Of a stretch of 64,000 bases of DNA, positions 47,408 to 56,653 are shown piece by piece; positions within the stretch are counted from its first letter, which is position 1, and each line of letters begins with the position of its first letter. Made by a program: the position numbers and the translations under genes. The stretch is taken from the NCBI GenBank assembly GCA_963753545.1, contig CAVWCQ010000011.1:930001-994000 (forward strand). The letters are read 5' to 3'. The notes under the pieces are model-generated. The model saw only the letters and a program-made list of their open reading frames with translations, was not told where the DNA came from and did not search any database. Source of the stretch: CAVWCQ01 sp963753545. GTDB taxonomy: Bacteria; Chloroflexota; Anaerolineae; Aggregatilineales; Aggregatilineaceae.

Positions 47408-49464
47408 TTACTCCTCCTCTTTACGCGGCGTACCGTGCGGCGTACCGCCGTAGAGTGCCGCCAGACGGTCCTGTATAGACAGATTGTCCAGTTCGTGCGA
47501 ATGATCTTCGCGGAGACGATCATCGCCGCCCCGCCCGAAACGTGCCGGATCGTAGACAGGCAGTCCAAGCGCGGCGCGCTTCTGATCAATGTGGGCCAGC
47601 GTGCGCCGGATCATCTCGTCCGGATCGCTGACAAATTCCATCTTGCCGCCGTAGAGCGCTTCCCAGCCCTGGCTCAGGTAGCGCAGCACGATATCACTTT
47701 CCGATACTTTTTCCGGCATGCCGCTGACCGGAGACGCGCCGCCAAACATGACATACGCACCGGACGCGGCGCAATACGCGCCAATCGACAGCGCTTTCTC
47801 GCTCATCCACTCCGGTGCGAGGCCGACGGCGGGAACCTGATCGATATCGTCACCCAGGCCGCCTTCTTCGACGATCGCCGTTAATACGGTCAGGATGCGC
47901 GTGTTATCGACGCACGATCCCATGTGCAGGATCGGGCGGAATGCCAATCGTCTCGCAGATTTCGCGCAGGCCCGGCCCCACCTGATCCAGCCCAGCCTCA
48001 CCGAGCAGCAGGCCCTGTTTGGCGCTGGCAATCGCCCCGCAGCCCGTTTCCACGACCAGCACATCCTGCTTGAGCAGTTCGCGGGCGACATGGGTATGCA
48101 GATAGTCGTGTTTACTGCGCGGGTTGTTGCAGCCGACAATCGCCGCTACGCCGCGAATCCGGCCCGACATGATCGCATCATTCAGGGGGCGGAACGAGGC
48201 GCGGTACGAGCCGCCGAGCATGTAATTGATATATTCATGGGAGAAGCCGGGAATCAAATCTTCGCGCACATCGGGAATCTGGATTTCGCCCCGATTCTTA
48301 AAGTTATCAATCGCCCGCTTCAAAATCTGTTTTGCGGTGCTCAGGGCGTGGTGTTCGTCAAATTCAATATGCGTCGCGCCCTTAATTTTCACCTTGGGCG
48401 AGGTGGTGATAATTTCGGTGTGGAAATTCTCTGCCAGGTTGACCAAGCGCCTGCATGATGCACTGCACGTCCACGACCATCGCTTCGACGGCTCCGGTCA
48501 GGATCGCCAGTTCCTGCTGGAGGAAGTTCCCTGCCGCCGGGATACCCTGCCGCATTAAAATCTCGTTCGCCGTGCAGCAGATGCCCGCCAGATTGATCCC
48601 GTTCGCGCCCGCTGCCCGCGCATACTCGATGATTTCCGGGGTCTGCGAGGCGGCGACGATCATTTCACTGAGCGTTGGCTCGTGACCGTGCAGTACGACA
48701 TTAACCATATCCGCGCGCAGCACACCGAGATTCGCCTGTCCCAAGACGGGGGCGGGTGTGCCAAAGAGGATATCGGAAATATCGGTGGCGATCATGCTGC
48801 CGCCCCAACCATCCGCTAAGGCCGTGCGGATGGCGTGGCTCAGAATGTGCTCCGGCTCCTGATCGTCGCCAATATGGGTCCGGTGCAGGGCTTCAACCAC
48901 TTCGCGATCCACGCCGCGCGGCGTCACACCCAGTTTTTTCCAGAGTTCCTGGCGCTTCTTCGGGGCGCGGCGCACCGGGGCGAGTTCCCCGCGCTGCTGT
49001 CCAAATTGAGCGATATAGAGGTCCGCCAGATCGTTGGCGATTTCCTGGGGGGAACGTTTTTCAACCGGGATGCCGTACTCAGCGGCGACGGTGCGCAGCT
49101 TGGCGACATCGCGGATGGTGTAACCTTCTGCTTCGCCGCATGCTGCCGCCTTGAGGGTGAAAGCCATATCGCGCCCATGATCGGAGTGCGCTGCTGATCC
49201 CGCCGCGATAGACCGGATCAGGTTACGAGCCTGGATGGTATCGATGGTCGCGCCGCAGACGCCCGTTTGCCCGTCTTTGGTCAGACGGCAGGGACCCATG
49301 CCACAAAGTTTGCAGCACATGCCCGCCGAGCCGATGTTACAGGGAATCATATCCTCAGCGCGGCTGAAGGCAGTACCGATTCCCATCTGATCGGCGCGTT
49401 CCAACATCTGCTGGGAGGCGGGATCAATGCTGCGATCCGCCGCTGAGCGTCGTTCTTTCGGCAT
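47408..49464 (-). CDS. cooS: Carbon monoxide dehydrogenase catalytic subunit, two frameshifts
   Basis: A Ni-Fe CODH of about 685 residues (AcsA in acetogens). The B/D cluster ligands lie in NIGSAGMCCKLCGMGPCRLT and GVCGATIDTIQARN; the C-cluster region shows NLAGICCTANEILMRQG, VDVQCIMQAL, GCNNPRSKHDYLHTHVAREL, VVETGCGAIASAKQGLL and ILHMGSCVDNTRIL. It reduces CO2 to CO, which passes to AcsB. Frame changes near 48445 (extra base in CTTGGTC) and near 47935 (extra base before GATC) are one-base insertions. It follows the HMA-like gene by 3 nt and precedes acsB by 3 nt. Confidence 0.94.
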
Positions 49465-49467
49465 GTG

Positions 49468-49818
49468 TTATTCCCCCTTGCTGAGCGGCCCCAGGCCAGG
49501 ACAGGGCCAGACCGATCGCTCCATCTGTGAGACAGGCTGGGCGAAACTAATGGTTCCCCCGGTATGGTGATGGATCACGGTGCTGCGCCGCAGTGCCTGG
49601 GTGGGCAGCGCCAATTCGCCCAGGTAGCCCGCCTCATCCAGCCGGGCAGCGATGGCGTCCAGGTCGGTTTGGGCCGGATCGTATTGAACCTCAACGAGCT
49701 GGAAACCACTGCTGGCAAAGACATCCAGCACGCCGGGCAGTTCCAGCAGGAGTTGTCGCACTGCAATAACATGATGATCGCCATACATCGCTGAGAGGTT
49801 AAAGGTGATTGTTTCCAT
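49468..49818 (-). CDS. HMA-fold-like small protein heading the CODH/ACS operon
   Basis: A 116-residue protein starting METITFNLSAMYGDHHVIAV. The first 70 residues follow the beta-alpha-beta-beta-alpha-beta pattern of heavy-metal-associated domains (RQLLLELPGVLDVFASSGFQ, VEVQYDPAQTDLDAIAARLD, AGYLGE), but the usual CxxC metal loop is replaced by YGDHH. A His run (VIHHHTGG) follows in the tail. Position 3 nt before cooS suggests a role with CODH/ACS metals, possibly nickel delivery; that is inference. An open frame extends upstream to 49878 but the ATG at 49818 gives the domain a natural start. Confidence 0.75.
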   Translation of the reverse strand: METITFNLSAMYGDHHVIAVRQLLLELPGVLDVFASSGFQLVEVQYDPAQTDLDAIAARLDEAGYLGELALPTQALRRSTVIHHHTGGTISFAQPVSQMERSVWPCPGLGPLSKGE

Positions 49819-49981
49819 ATCATCCTGCCTTTGTGCCACACAAGCAATCATAGGAATAGTGTGAAGTGAGGGGAACACAGGGACAAGTGCCGAAACTCAC
49901 CTGTTTTGGGTCCGAGCGTTGGCTTGCCCGGCAAATCAATGATCCCTATAATGCGACTCAGCAGCATGATTGGGGGAAAAC

Positions 49982-50914
49982 ATGCAAACCATTGCGCTCC
50001 ACACGGAAGGGTTACACAAACGATTCGGTGATCTGGTCGCCGTGCGCGATCTGACGCTGGACGTGTACGAGGGGGAGGTATTCGGCTTCCTTGGCCCGAA
50101 CGGCGCGGGCAAAACGACCTCGATTCACATGATGTGCGGGCTGCTCAAGCCAGATGCCGGGCAGGTGTTCATTCACGGTCTGCCCATACGCGGCGGCGAA
50201 ACCGACGTGATGGCCCGCATCGGCATCTGCCCGCAGAGCATCGTGCTGTGGAAAGAATTAACCTGCCTGGAACAGATGATTTTTATCGGGGATATGTACG
50301 GCATTTCGCATAAGGTTTCTCGCGAACGGAGCGAGTCTCTGCTGGACGCGATGGGCCTGAGCGACAAACGGAATAAGCTGGCCCGGACACTCTCCGGCGG
50401 CATGCAGCGGCGGCTGAACCTGATTATGGCCCTGGTCCACGATCCCGATATCCTCATCCTGGATGAGCCAGAAGCCGGGCTGGACCCGCAAAGCCGTATT
50501 ATGGTGCGAGACTACGTGCGCTCCCTGGCACGCACCAAGACGGTGATATTGACCACCCATAACATGGATGAAGCTGAACGCGTGGCGGATCGCATCGCGA
50601 TTATCGATCACGGGCAGCTTCTGGTACTGGACACACCGGACGCGCTCAAACGACAGGCGGGCGACGGCGACGTGTTGGAGATACAAATTGGGGATGAGCC
50701 AGCGAGGGCGGCGGACGCAGTGCGGCGGATTGTGCCGGATGTGTCCTATGCGGGTGAACTGCTTGTGATACGGGCGCGGGGTGTGGTTGAGTATCTGCCT
50801 GCCATTCTGGACACGCTGCGCACCATGGACGTGCACCCCAGCGAGGTCCGGCTGCGGGCCACAACGCTCGAAGATGTGTTTATTTCCCTCACCGGCAGGA
50901 GTTTGCGGCAATGA
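49982..50914 (+). CDS. ABC-2 type export ATPase
   Basis: A 310-residue ATPase. Walker A GPNGAGKTTSIHMMCG, signature TLSGGMQRRLNLIMAL, Walker B ILILDEPEAGLDPQSRI and switch His TTHNMDEAERVADRI are intact. The C-terminal 80 residues are the accessory domain common in drug/lipid exporters (CcmA/NodI type). The ATG at 49982 has GGGGGA upstream. Its TGA overlaps the ATG of the permease gene (ATGA). It is divergent from the CODH/ACS operon; the exported substrate is unknown. Confidence 0.9.
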   Translation: MQTIALHTEGLHKRFGDLVAVRDLTLDVYEGEVFGFLGPNGAGKTTSIHMMCGLLKPDAGQVFIHGLPIRGGETDVMARIGICPQSIVLWKELTCLEQMIFIGDMYGISHKVSRERSESLLDAMGLSDKRNKLARTLSGGMQRRLNLIMALVHDPDILILDEPEAGLDPQSRIMVRDYVRSLARTKTVILTTHNMDEAERVADRIAIIDHGQLLVLDTPDALKRQAGDGDVLEIQIGDEPARAADAVRRIVPDVSYAGELLVIRARGVVEYLPAILDTLRTMDVHPSEVRLRATTLEDVFISLTGRSLRQ

Positions 50915-52080
50915 AACTGCTCAGCGTATTGAAAAAAAGCATGCGCGAACAGGTGCGCGACTTCTGGACGCTGTCGCTCACCTTATCGCTGGGGCCGTTC
51001 TTCGTTTTCTTCTACTGGCTGATGTTGGGTGGCCGATCCACAACGTATGATCTGCTGGTTATCAATCATGACGCTGGGGTACAGGTGAACGGCGCAGCCT
51101 GGAACGCGGGAGATGATCTGATCGACGCGCTGGACGACCTGACCTATTCGACAGGCGATCCGATGATGCTGGTTAAGCAGGTGACGGATCGGAACAAGGC
51201 CGAGAAGAGCCTGAAAGATCGTAACGGGGATCTGCTGCTGGAAATTCCCTCCAACTTTTCACAGGCTCTTGTCGCGCGGGCCGCAAACGCCGGGCACACT
51301 CCTCCTGTCGAAGTGCAGGTGGTCGGTGACAAGACGAACCCGTATTATTCCATCGCCTCGGTGATCATGAGCGGGGCGCTTGATCGCTACCTGCGCGGGA
51401 TCAACACGGAGGCCAGCCCGGTCGCCTTCAGCGAACAGGCACTGGGCGATTCCGGGGCGCGGACGGAGTTTGAAACCTGGGTTCCTGGCCTGTTCATCAT
51501 GGCGGCGGTGATGCTGATCTACGAGGCGGCGATGACGATTGCCCGCGAGATCGAAGGGGGGACGATCAGCCGCTTGCAGATCACCCGCATGACGGCTGTT
51601 GATCTGCTGGGCGGGATCAGTCTCTCCCAGATTCTGATCGGCGTGGTGGCGGTCATACTCACCTTCTTATCGGCGGTGGTCATGGGCTTTCACAGCGAGG
51701 GACCGCTGTGGATTGCCGTGCTGCTCGGCGGGATCACGAGCATGGCCATGGTCGGCGTGGGCCTGATCGTCGCCTGCTTCTCGCGCACCGTATCGCGGGC
51801 GTTCATGATCTCCAACTTCCCGCTGTTCCTCATGACATTCTTTTCCGGCGTGTTTATGCCCATCCCGTCGCTGAAGATGATCACCATCAGCGGGCATTCG
51901 CTGGGACTGCTGGATATCCTGCCGCCGTCGCAGGCCGTTGTCGCGCTGAACAAGGTTGTGTCGCTGGGCGCGGGCCTGGACGATATCCTGTTTGAGTTGA
52001 GCGTGCTGATCGTGCTGTCTATCATCTACTTTGCAGTAGGGGTGTGGATGTTCCAGAAAATGTATTTACGGCGGGCGTAA
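50911..52080 (+). CDS. ABC-2 type export permease
   Basis: A 389-residue membrane protein with one N-terminal helix (TLSLGPFFVFFYWLMLGG), a large outside domain (about 45-190) and five C-terminal helices (e.g. FIMAAVMLIYEAAMTIA, ISLSQILIGVVAVILTFLSA, MAMVGVGLIVACFS). That is the ABC2_membrane_3 (YhgE/Pip-like, DrrB) layout. Partner of the overlapping ATPase. Exports a drug, lipid or peptide; no cargo gene is adjacent. Confidence 0.88.
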   Translation: MKLLSVLKKSMREQVRDFWTLSLTLSLGPFFVFFYWLMLGGRSTTYDLLVINHDAGVQVNGAAWNAGDDLIDALDDLTYSTGDPMMLVKQVTDRNKAEKSLKDRNGDLLLEIPSNFSQALVARAANAGHTPPVEVQVVGDKTNPYYSIASVIMSGALDRYLRGINTEASPVAFSEQALGDSGARTEFETWVPGLFIMAAVMLIYEAAMTIAREIEGGTISRLQITRMTAVDLLGGISLSQILIGVVAVILTFLSAVVMGFHSEGPLWIAVLLGGITSMAMVGVGLIVACFSRTVSRAFMISNFPLFLMTFFSGVFMPIPSLKMITISGHSLGLLDILPPSQAVVALNKVVSLGAGLDDILFELSVLIVLSIIYFAVGVWMFQKMYLRRA

Positions 52081-52602
52081 GGACAAAATTTATTTTCTGG
52101 GACAGCGTAAAAGCCGTCATTTCTTAAGTAGAGTGCCAGATAGAGCAGCGATCTTAATGATTTAAGCAGGTTTTAGGGCGAGAAAGCACACAAATTCGCA
52201 GCTTGCTATAATTAAATATATTACTGAAAAGGATTAGCTCATATACAGAGCGATCTCGTTCTAACTTTGGCGAAAAATTAGTTGATCACTTCTACGACGG
52301 GACGATCTATTTACCCCCCTTTTTCGGTTTCATGACTAACGGTTTCCTAACCCTGAGGTAACTTTTGGTCCTGAACCATTGAGGACCTTTATTCTTGTTC
52401 GCTGTCCAGACATTGTGACCCGAATCAATAGATAGGACAACGGACGGCTTGATAATCGGGCGCTGCGGCTTAGCTGCGCACACTGCCCCCTACGAAAACT
52501 ACCTCTACACTATAGGATACAACAAAATTCCCCGTGAAATACTCCTTTAAAGTTGAACTTTAAGTACGAATTTGAAGATATGAGAGAGAATAATTGTAAG
52601 TA
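52081..52602. other. Intergenic region without a gene
   Basis: About 520 nt with no supportable ORF. At about 52460-52500 a degenerate hairpin-like stretch (GGGCGCTGCGGCTTAGCTGCGC...GCCCCCTAC, partly) resembles the GCCCCTAC hairpins elsewhere. The rest shows no repeat I can name. Confidence 0.4.
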
Positions 52603-53070
52603 CTAGCCCAGAGCGGCGAGATGCTCGTCATAATGACCGGATGTGTTGCCGATGATCCATTCGGCAAAAGGGTCGCCGCGCAGCCAGGGGAAACGCTGCG
52701 GATCGAACAGGTCGGCGTCGGGCATTTTTTCCACCAGATTGAGCAGGTCGTCATAGGCGGCGGCTTCCAAACGCTGCACTTCGCTGACCGGGCAGCGATG
52801 GTAGGTTTCGTAAGCCTGCGCGTTCACGCGGTTGACGTCGTCCGGGTTGGCGGGATCAGGCGTATCGGGGATATCGCCGCGCAGCAGCGCGCGGTAAATC
52901 TCCGCCGCTTTTTGTTCCCAAAAGGCGATATGGGCCAGCAAATCCTTGAGCGACCAGCCGTTCGGCAGCAGAGTGCTTTCTATGGCGGCAGTATCGTAGG
53001 GGGCAAGGGCGGCTTCCAGGCGTTCGCGCCCGGCGTGGATTTCCGTGAGTAGTTCCTGCTTGGTGTTCAT
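52603..53070 (-). CDS. DinB/ClbS-like four-helix protein
   Basis: A 155-residue protein starting MNTKQELLTEIHAGRERLEA, with LPNGWSLKDLLAHIAFWEQKA, NAQAYETYHRCPVSEVQRLE and the C-terminal NTSGHYDEHLAAL. The pattern is that of the DinB_2/ClbS (DUF1706-like) four-helix bundle, with His residues that could bind a metal. Function in this family ranges from thiol transfer to toxin resistance, so none is assigned. A 9-bp-period repeat directly overlaps the sequence upstream of its start. Confidence 0.75.
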   Translation of the reverse strand: MNTKQELLTEIHAGRERLEAALAPYDTAAIESTLLPNGWSLKDLLAHIAFWEQKAAEIYRALLRGDIPDTPDPANPDDVNRVNAQAYETYHRCPVSEVQRLEAAAYDDLLNLVEKMPDADLFDPQRFPWLRGDPFAEWIIGNTSGHYDEHLAALG

Positions 53071-53082
53071 GGAGAAAAACCT

Positions 53083-53186
53083 TTTCACCGCGGAGAACGC
53101 GGAGAGCGCAGAGAAAAAGCAAGAAAAGGAAAGGTAAAAGCAGTTTTACCGCAAAGGGCGCAAAGAACGCAAAGGAAAAGCAATAT
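53083..53186 (+). repeat. Dispersed repeat, copies 3 and 4 in tandem
   Basis: One copy begins TTTCACCGCGGAGAACG at 53083, the second TTTTACCGCAAAGGGCG at 53144; both end in AAAAGCAA-like sequence. They are 61 nt apart and lie just upstream of the DinB-like gene. Same family as 3501-3540 and 36501-36541. Confidence 0.78.
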
Positions 53187-53280
53187 CCCTCACCCCTGCC
53201 CCTCTCAGCCTCAGAATTTGCCGAGCTACATAAAAAGTGGAAAAACTAACTCAGGCGTATTATGGTGAGAAAAATATGTT

Positions 53281-53498
53281 ATGGCGATTTTTGATGTCAC
53301 TCCTTCTAACATGCTACCGTTAGGGTTTGAAACTCAAGCAAAACTGCTTCTTCTCAATTTCCGGAAGAAACTCTGTTACTCATCACTCCAGAGGCTATCT
53401 GGACGGTTGACTCAAACCGACTTAAATCTGAGCCTATACGCATAATCTCGAAACCCGATCCAGGTTGGGATATATATGAGCGTACTCATATCAAATGA
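53281..53498 (+). pseudogene. Small unrecognised ORF, apparently frameshifted
   Basis: An ATG at 53281 opens MAIFDVTPSNMLPLGFET; a one-base shift near 53340 would join it to FPEETLLLITPEAIWTVDSN and PDPGWDIYERTHIK with TGA at 53498, giving about 72 residues. Without the shift a 54-codon frame ends at 53445. The second frame has a natural protein composition. The next small ORF starts inside its end. No family recognised. Confidence 0.3.
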
Positions 53499-53655
53499 TA
53501 GTCAGACTGTATTTTTGGTGCAGCGTGAGATCAAAGGGACCAGTCTATCACCCAATGATGAAGTGACGATCCCCAAATTGAATACAAGTACCCAGCGCAG
53601 AGAGATTATTCTGCGCAAGGTGGGTCTGTTGAACCACCAGTTGTCTGCCAGATAG
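53476..53655 (+). CDS. Small unrecognised protein, 59 residues
   Basis: Starts MSVLISNDSQTVFLVQREIK, then LSPNDEVTIPKLNTSTQRRE. It overlaps the end of the preceding fragment by 23 nt. Basic C-terminus (RKVGLLNHQLSAR). Codon use is less GC-rich than in neighbours. No function can be proposed. Confidence 0.35.
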   Translation: MSVLISNDSQTVFLVQREIKGTSLSPNDEVTIPKLNTSTQRREIILRKVGLLNHQLSAR

Positions 53656-53671
53656 GCAAGAGAGGCTTAAT

Positions 53672-53806
53672 ATGGATCAATCTTACGTTAGAGTAAAGCT
53701 ATTCCTAGTCTCGCTTTTCATGCCAAATAAAGATATTGAGCGTATTGTCCATAATCTGACGATTGCAGGAGAAACATCAGATAAGTTTATATGGTTCGTG
53801 AAGTGA
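53672..53806 (+). CDS. Small unrecognised protein, 44 residues
   Basis: Starts MDQSYVRVKLFLVSLFMPNK and continues DIERIVHNLTIAGETSDKFI. An AGAGAGG lies 6-12 nt before the ATG, and the preceding small ORF ends 16 nt upstream, so the two could be co-translated. No family recognised. Confidence 0.35.
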   Translation: MDQSYVRVKLFLVSLFMPNKDIERIVHNLTIAGETSDKFIWFVK

Positions 53807-54421
53807 TGCCTGGGTAGACAATCCGGATTAAGTCTCGTTTTTGTACCTGCGGGTGTCATACATTTTCGCTGCTATTTATCGGCAAGATCGAATGATCACA
53901 ATGATGCCCAGTTAGTTATTAGACAAGCTGGTCTTATAAACAATTACGCGTGCTGTCTACTGATCGGCAGATGCATTTTCAATTGCGGTGAAGTCTGTTA
54001 CAGCAGGCAATAGATCCAGTTTTATACTTTCGACTTATAAACTTGAGGCGTCGTGGTCGTTGGCATCATCCCATAGGCGCCCAGCGGACGATACTTGCCA
54101 TCCGGTGAACGGAAGCGATCTTGTCCATAGATAAGGGGAATTTGTTGTACAACTGTGTAGAGGAGAAGCCATAGATGATTATCAATCGGGGCAGCAAAAA
54201 TCCGATTTTCAGCATCTTGCTTTTCCTCAGGGGGCGTCGCGGCGGCAGATAGGATTTGCGCTAGCAGGTGAGCAGACCACAACGGCTAAATATCGACATA
54301 TCTCACCCAGGAAGCATTGAACTACCGTTCATATGCCCCAGGGACTTATTTTAAAGGCTTCTTAGGGATATCAAGCTAGGAAAAAGGGGCGATCCAATTA
54401 TCTGGATCGCCCCTGAATGTG
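53807..54421. other. AT-richer intergenic stretch
   Basis: About 600 nt between the tiny ORFs and the opp operon. It holds only a doubtful 86-codon minus frame at 54022-54282 (DRFRSPDGKYRPLGAYG, TTG start), which I do not recognise. Base composition is visibly less GC-rich than on either side, suggesting foreign or decaying DNA. Confidence 0.4.
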
Positions 54422-55501
54422 TTATTTGCGGGTCGGGTCGAGGTGCTGGTAATCCCCGGTGCGCAGGTGACAGGCCGCGACGTGGGCCGGGTCGGTCTTG
54501 GACGGGCGCAGTTCCGGTACGATCTGGCTGCAAACCTCCTGGGCGATGGGGCAGCGGGGATGGAAACGGCAGCCGGACGGCGGGTTGATCGGGTTGGGGA
54601 TTTCGCCCCTGGGCATCGGTTTGTCACGGCGGTGGCGCGGATCGGGCACAGGGACCGCCGCGAGCAGCGCCTCGGTATAGGGGTGCAGCGGCTCATGGTA
54701 CATGCTCTTGATATCGCCCAGTTCGACGATCTGGCCCAGGTACATCACGGCGATCCGGTCACAGATGTATTTTGCCGTCGCCAGATCATGCGTGATAAAG
54801 AGATAGGTCAGGTTCAGTTCCTGCTGAAGTTCTTTCATCAGATCGAGCAGCACGGCGCGCACGGAGACATCGGCCATAGCAATCGGTTCGTCAGCCATGA
54901 TCAGTTCCGGGTCAAGCACCAGGGCGCGGGCGATCACGACACGCTGCCGCTGCCCACCCGAAATCTGGTGCGGGTAGCGCCCGTAGAACGTTTCCGGTGG
55001 GATCAGCCCGACGCGGCCCAGCATATCCATGACGCGGTCGCGGACTTCCTGTTTATTCGCGCCGAGTTTGTGAATCCGCACGCCGTGGGCGATCCCCTGC
55101 CCGATGGTCATGCGCGGGTTCATGCTGGCGAATGGATCCTGGAAGATCGGCTGCATGTGGCGGCGCAGCGGGCGCAGTTGGCTTTCTTTCAGGTGCGAAA
55201 TATCTCTGCCATTCAGCAGAATTTGCCCGGCGGTTGGCTCCAACAGGCGGATCGCCAGACGCCCGGTAGTGGTCTTGCCGCTGCCGCTTTCCCCAGCAAT
55301 GCCGAACACTTCGCCGCGCCGCACGTCGAAGCTCACACCGTCGACGGCGCGCACATACTGGCGTTCACCAAAGAGACTTTCCAGCAGCTCCTGCTTGACC
55401 GGGAAGTATTTTTTGACATCCCGCATGCTGAGCAGCACATCGGACTCAACAGGTCCTTTTGTGGATGGGGCGGTGACAGGTTTTACGATGTTGTCAGCCA
55501 T
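54422..55501 (-). CDS. oppF: Oligopeptide ABC transporter ATPase, OppF type
   Basis: A 359-residue ATPase with the OppF-typical long N-terminus (VKKYFPVKQELLESLFGERQ), Walker A GESGSGKTTTGRL, signature HQISGGQRQRVVIARAL, and the C-terminal oligo_HPY zinc-like motif CRFHPRCPIAQEVC. Walker B reads LIMADEPIAMADVSVRA where the family has DEPTSALDVSVQA; the catalytic Glu and D-loop Asp remain. With OppD it powers peptide uptake. Its ATG overlaps the oppD stop (TAATG). Last gene of the operon. Confidence 0.93.
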   Translation of the reverse strand: MADNIVKPVTAPSTKGPVESDVLLSMRDVKKYFPVKQELLESLFGERQYVRAVDGVSFDVRRGEVFGIAGESGSGKTTTGRLAIRLLEPTAGQILLNGRDISHLKESQLRPLRRHMQPIFQDPFASMNPRMTIGQGIAHGVRIHKLGANKQEVRDRVMDMLGRVGLIPPETFYGRYPHQISGGQRQRVVIARALVLDPELIMADEPIAMADVSVRAVLLDLMKELQQELNLTYLFITHDLATAKYICDRIAVMYLGQIVELGDIKSMYHEPLHPYTEALLAAVPVPDPRHRRDKPMPRGEIPNPINPPSGCRFHPRCPIAQEVCSQIVPELRPSKTDPAHVAACHLRTGDYQHLDPTRK

Positions 55502-56571
55502 TATTGACCGCCTTCTTTGTGGTCCTGGTACAGCCAGCAGTGGACGAGATGTTCAAAGGGCAGGCCCATGACCGCCTCAATCTCAGGCTTGGCAACGGGT
55601 AACAGAGTCGGTTCCCGCTCGGAGCAGATGGGCATGGCATGCGGGCAGCGCGGGTTAAAGCGGCAGCCGGGCGGCGGGCTGATCAGGTTGGGCGGGCTGC
55701 CGGGCATCCGGTACAGTTCATCCCCTTCCAGATCAATGTTCGGCACGGATTTCAGCAATCCCTGCGTATAGGGATGCTTCGGATCGTGGAACAGCGTTTC
55801 CACGTCGGCAACTTCGGCAATCTGCCCGGCGTACATGACCACGACGCGATCCGCGAGTTCGGCAACGATGCCGATATTGTGCGTGATCAGGATGATGGTC
55901 AGGTTAAATTCGTCGCGCAGTTCGCGCAGCAGATCGAGGAACTTGGCCTCGACAATCACATCAAGCGAGGTGGTCGCTTCGTCGGCCACAATAATATTCG
56001 CCTTGAGAGCGAGGGCCAGCCCGATCATCACGCGCTGGCGCATACCGCCGCTCAGTTGGTGCGGATAGTCTTCGAGCCGCTTGGAGCCGATACCCAGCCG
56101 TTCGATGAGGGCAACAGCGCGTTCGCGGGCTTCTTCGCGGCTGACTTCGGGATGGTGGACGCGGATCGCCTCGATAATATGATCGTCGATGCGCTGCACC
56201 GGGTTCAGCGAGGTCATCGGGTCCTGGAAGATCATGCTGATCTTCGCCCCGCGAATCTCGCGCATTTCCCGGTCAAAGAGCGTCATCAGGTCAGTTCCGT
56301 CGAAGATCAACTGCCCCTGCGTGATTTCGCCGGGCGGCTGGATCATGCGCATCAGTGCCTTGCCCAGCGTCGATTTGCCGCAGCCGCTTTCGCCCACAAG
56401 GCCCAGGATCTCGCCTTTGTAGATGTCCAGCGACATGTTATCAATCGCGCTCAAGGGGCCGCGCCGCGTTTGATAACACACGCTTAGATTGCGGACCTGC
56501 ATCATGATGTCTGGCGGTTTTTGATCAGCCCCCAGGACGGGCTGCGAGTCAGATTGAGAGTTTTGAGACAT
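55501..56571 (-). CDS. oppD: Oligopeptide ABC transporter ATPase, OppD type
   Basis: A 356-residue ATPase. Walker A GESGCGKSTLGKALM, signature HQLSGGMRQRVMIGLAL, Walker B NIIVADEATTSLDVIVEAK, and the C-terminal CRFNPRCPHAMPIC motif of the oligopeptide group. In Walker B the usual DEPTTALD is DEATTSLD. The ATG at 56571 is preferred over an upstream frame start at 56598 because an AAGG lies at the right distance and the extra codons overlap a repeat hairpin. Confidence 0.93.
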   Translation of the reverse strand: MSQNSQSDSQPVLGADQKPPDIMMQVRNLSVCYQTRRGPLSAIDNMSLDIYKGEILGLVGESGCGKSTLGKALMRMIQPPGEITQGQLIFDGTDLMTLFDREMREIRGAKISMIFQDPMTSLNPVQRIDDHIIEAIRVHHPEVSREEARERAVALIERLGIGSKRLEDYPHQLSGGMRQRVMIGLALALKANIIVADEATTSLDVIVEAKFLDLLRELRDEFNLTIILITHNIGIVAELADRVVVMYAGQIAEVADVETLFHDPKHPYTQGLLKSVPNIDLEGDELYRMPGSPPNLISPPPGCRFNPRCPHAMPICSEREPTLLPVAKPEIEAVMGLPFEHLVHCWLYQDHKEGGQ

Positions 56572-56587
56572 GGTCAGACCTTCTATT

Positions 56588-56645
56588 GGGCGCGGCAAGC
56601 AGCGCCCCTACATGTAAATTTGGGCGTATTGCCATACGCCCCTAC
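56588..56645 (+). repeat. Two tandem hairpin elements ending in GCCCCTAC
   Basis: Hairpin 1 (56588-56607): GGGCGC...GCGCCC then CTACAT. Hairpin 2 (56622-56641): GGGCGTAT-TGCC-ATACGCCC then CTACAT. They fill most of the gap between oppC and oppD. The same design is found at 36549-36574. Confidence 0.7.
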
Positions 56646-56653
56646 ATATACGA

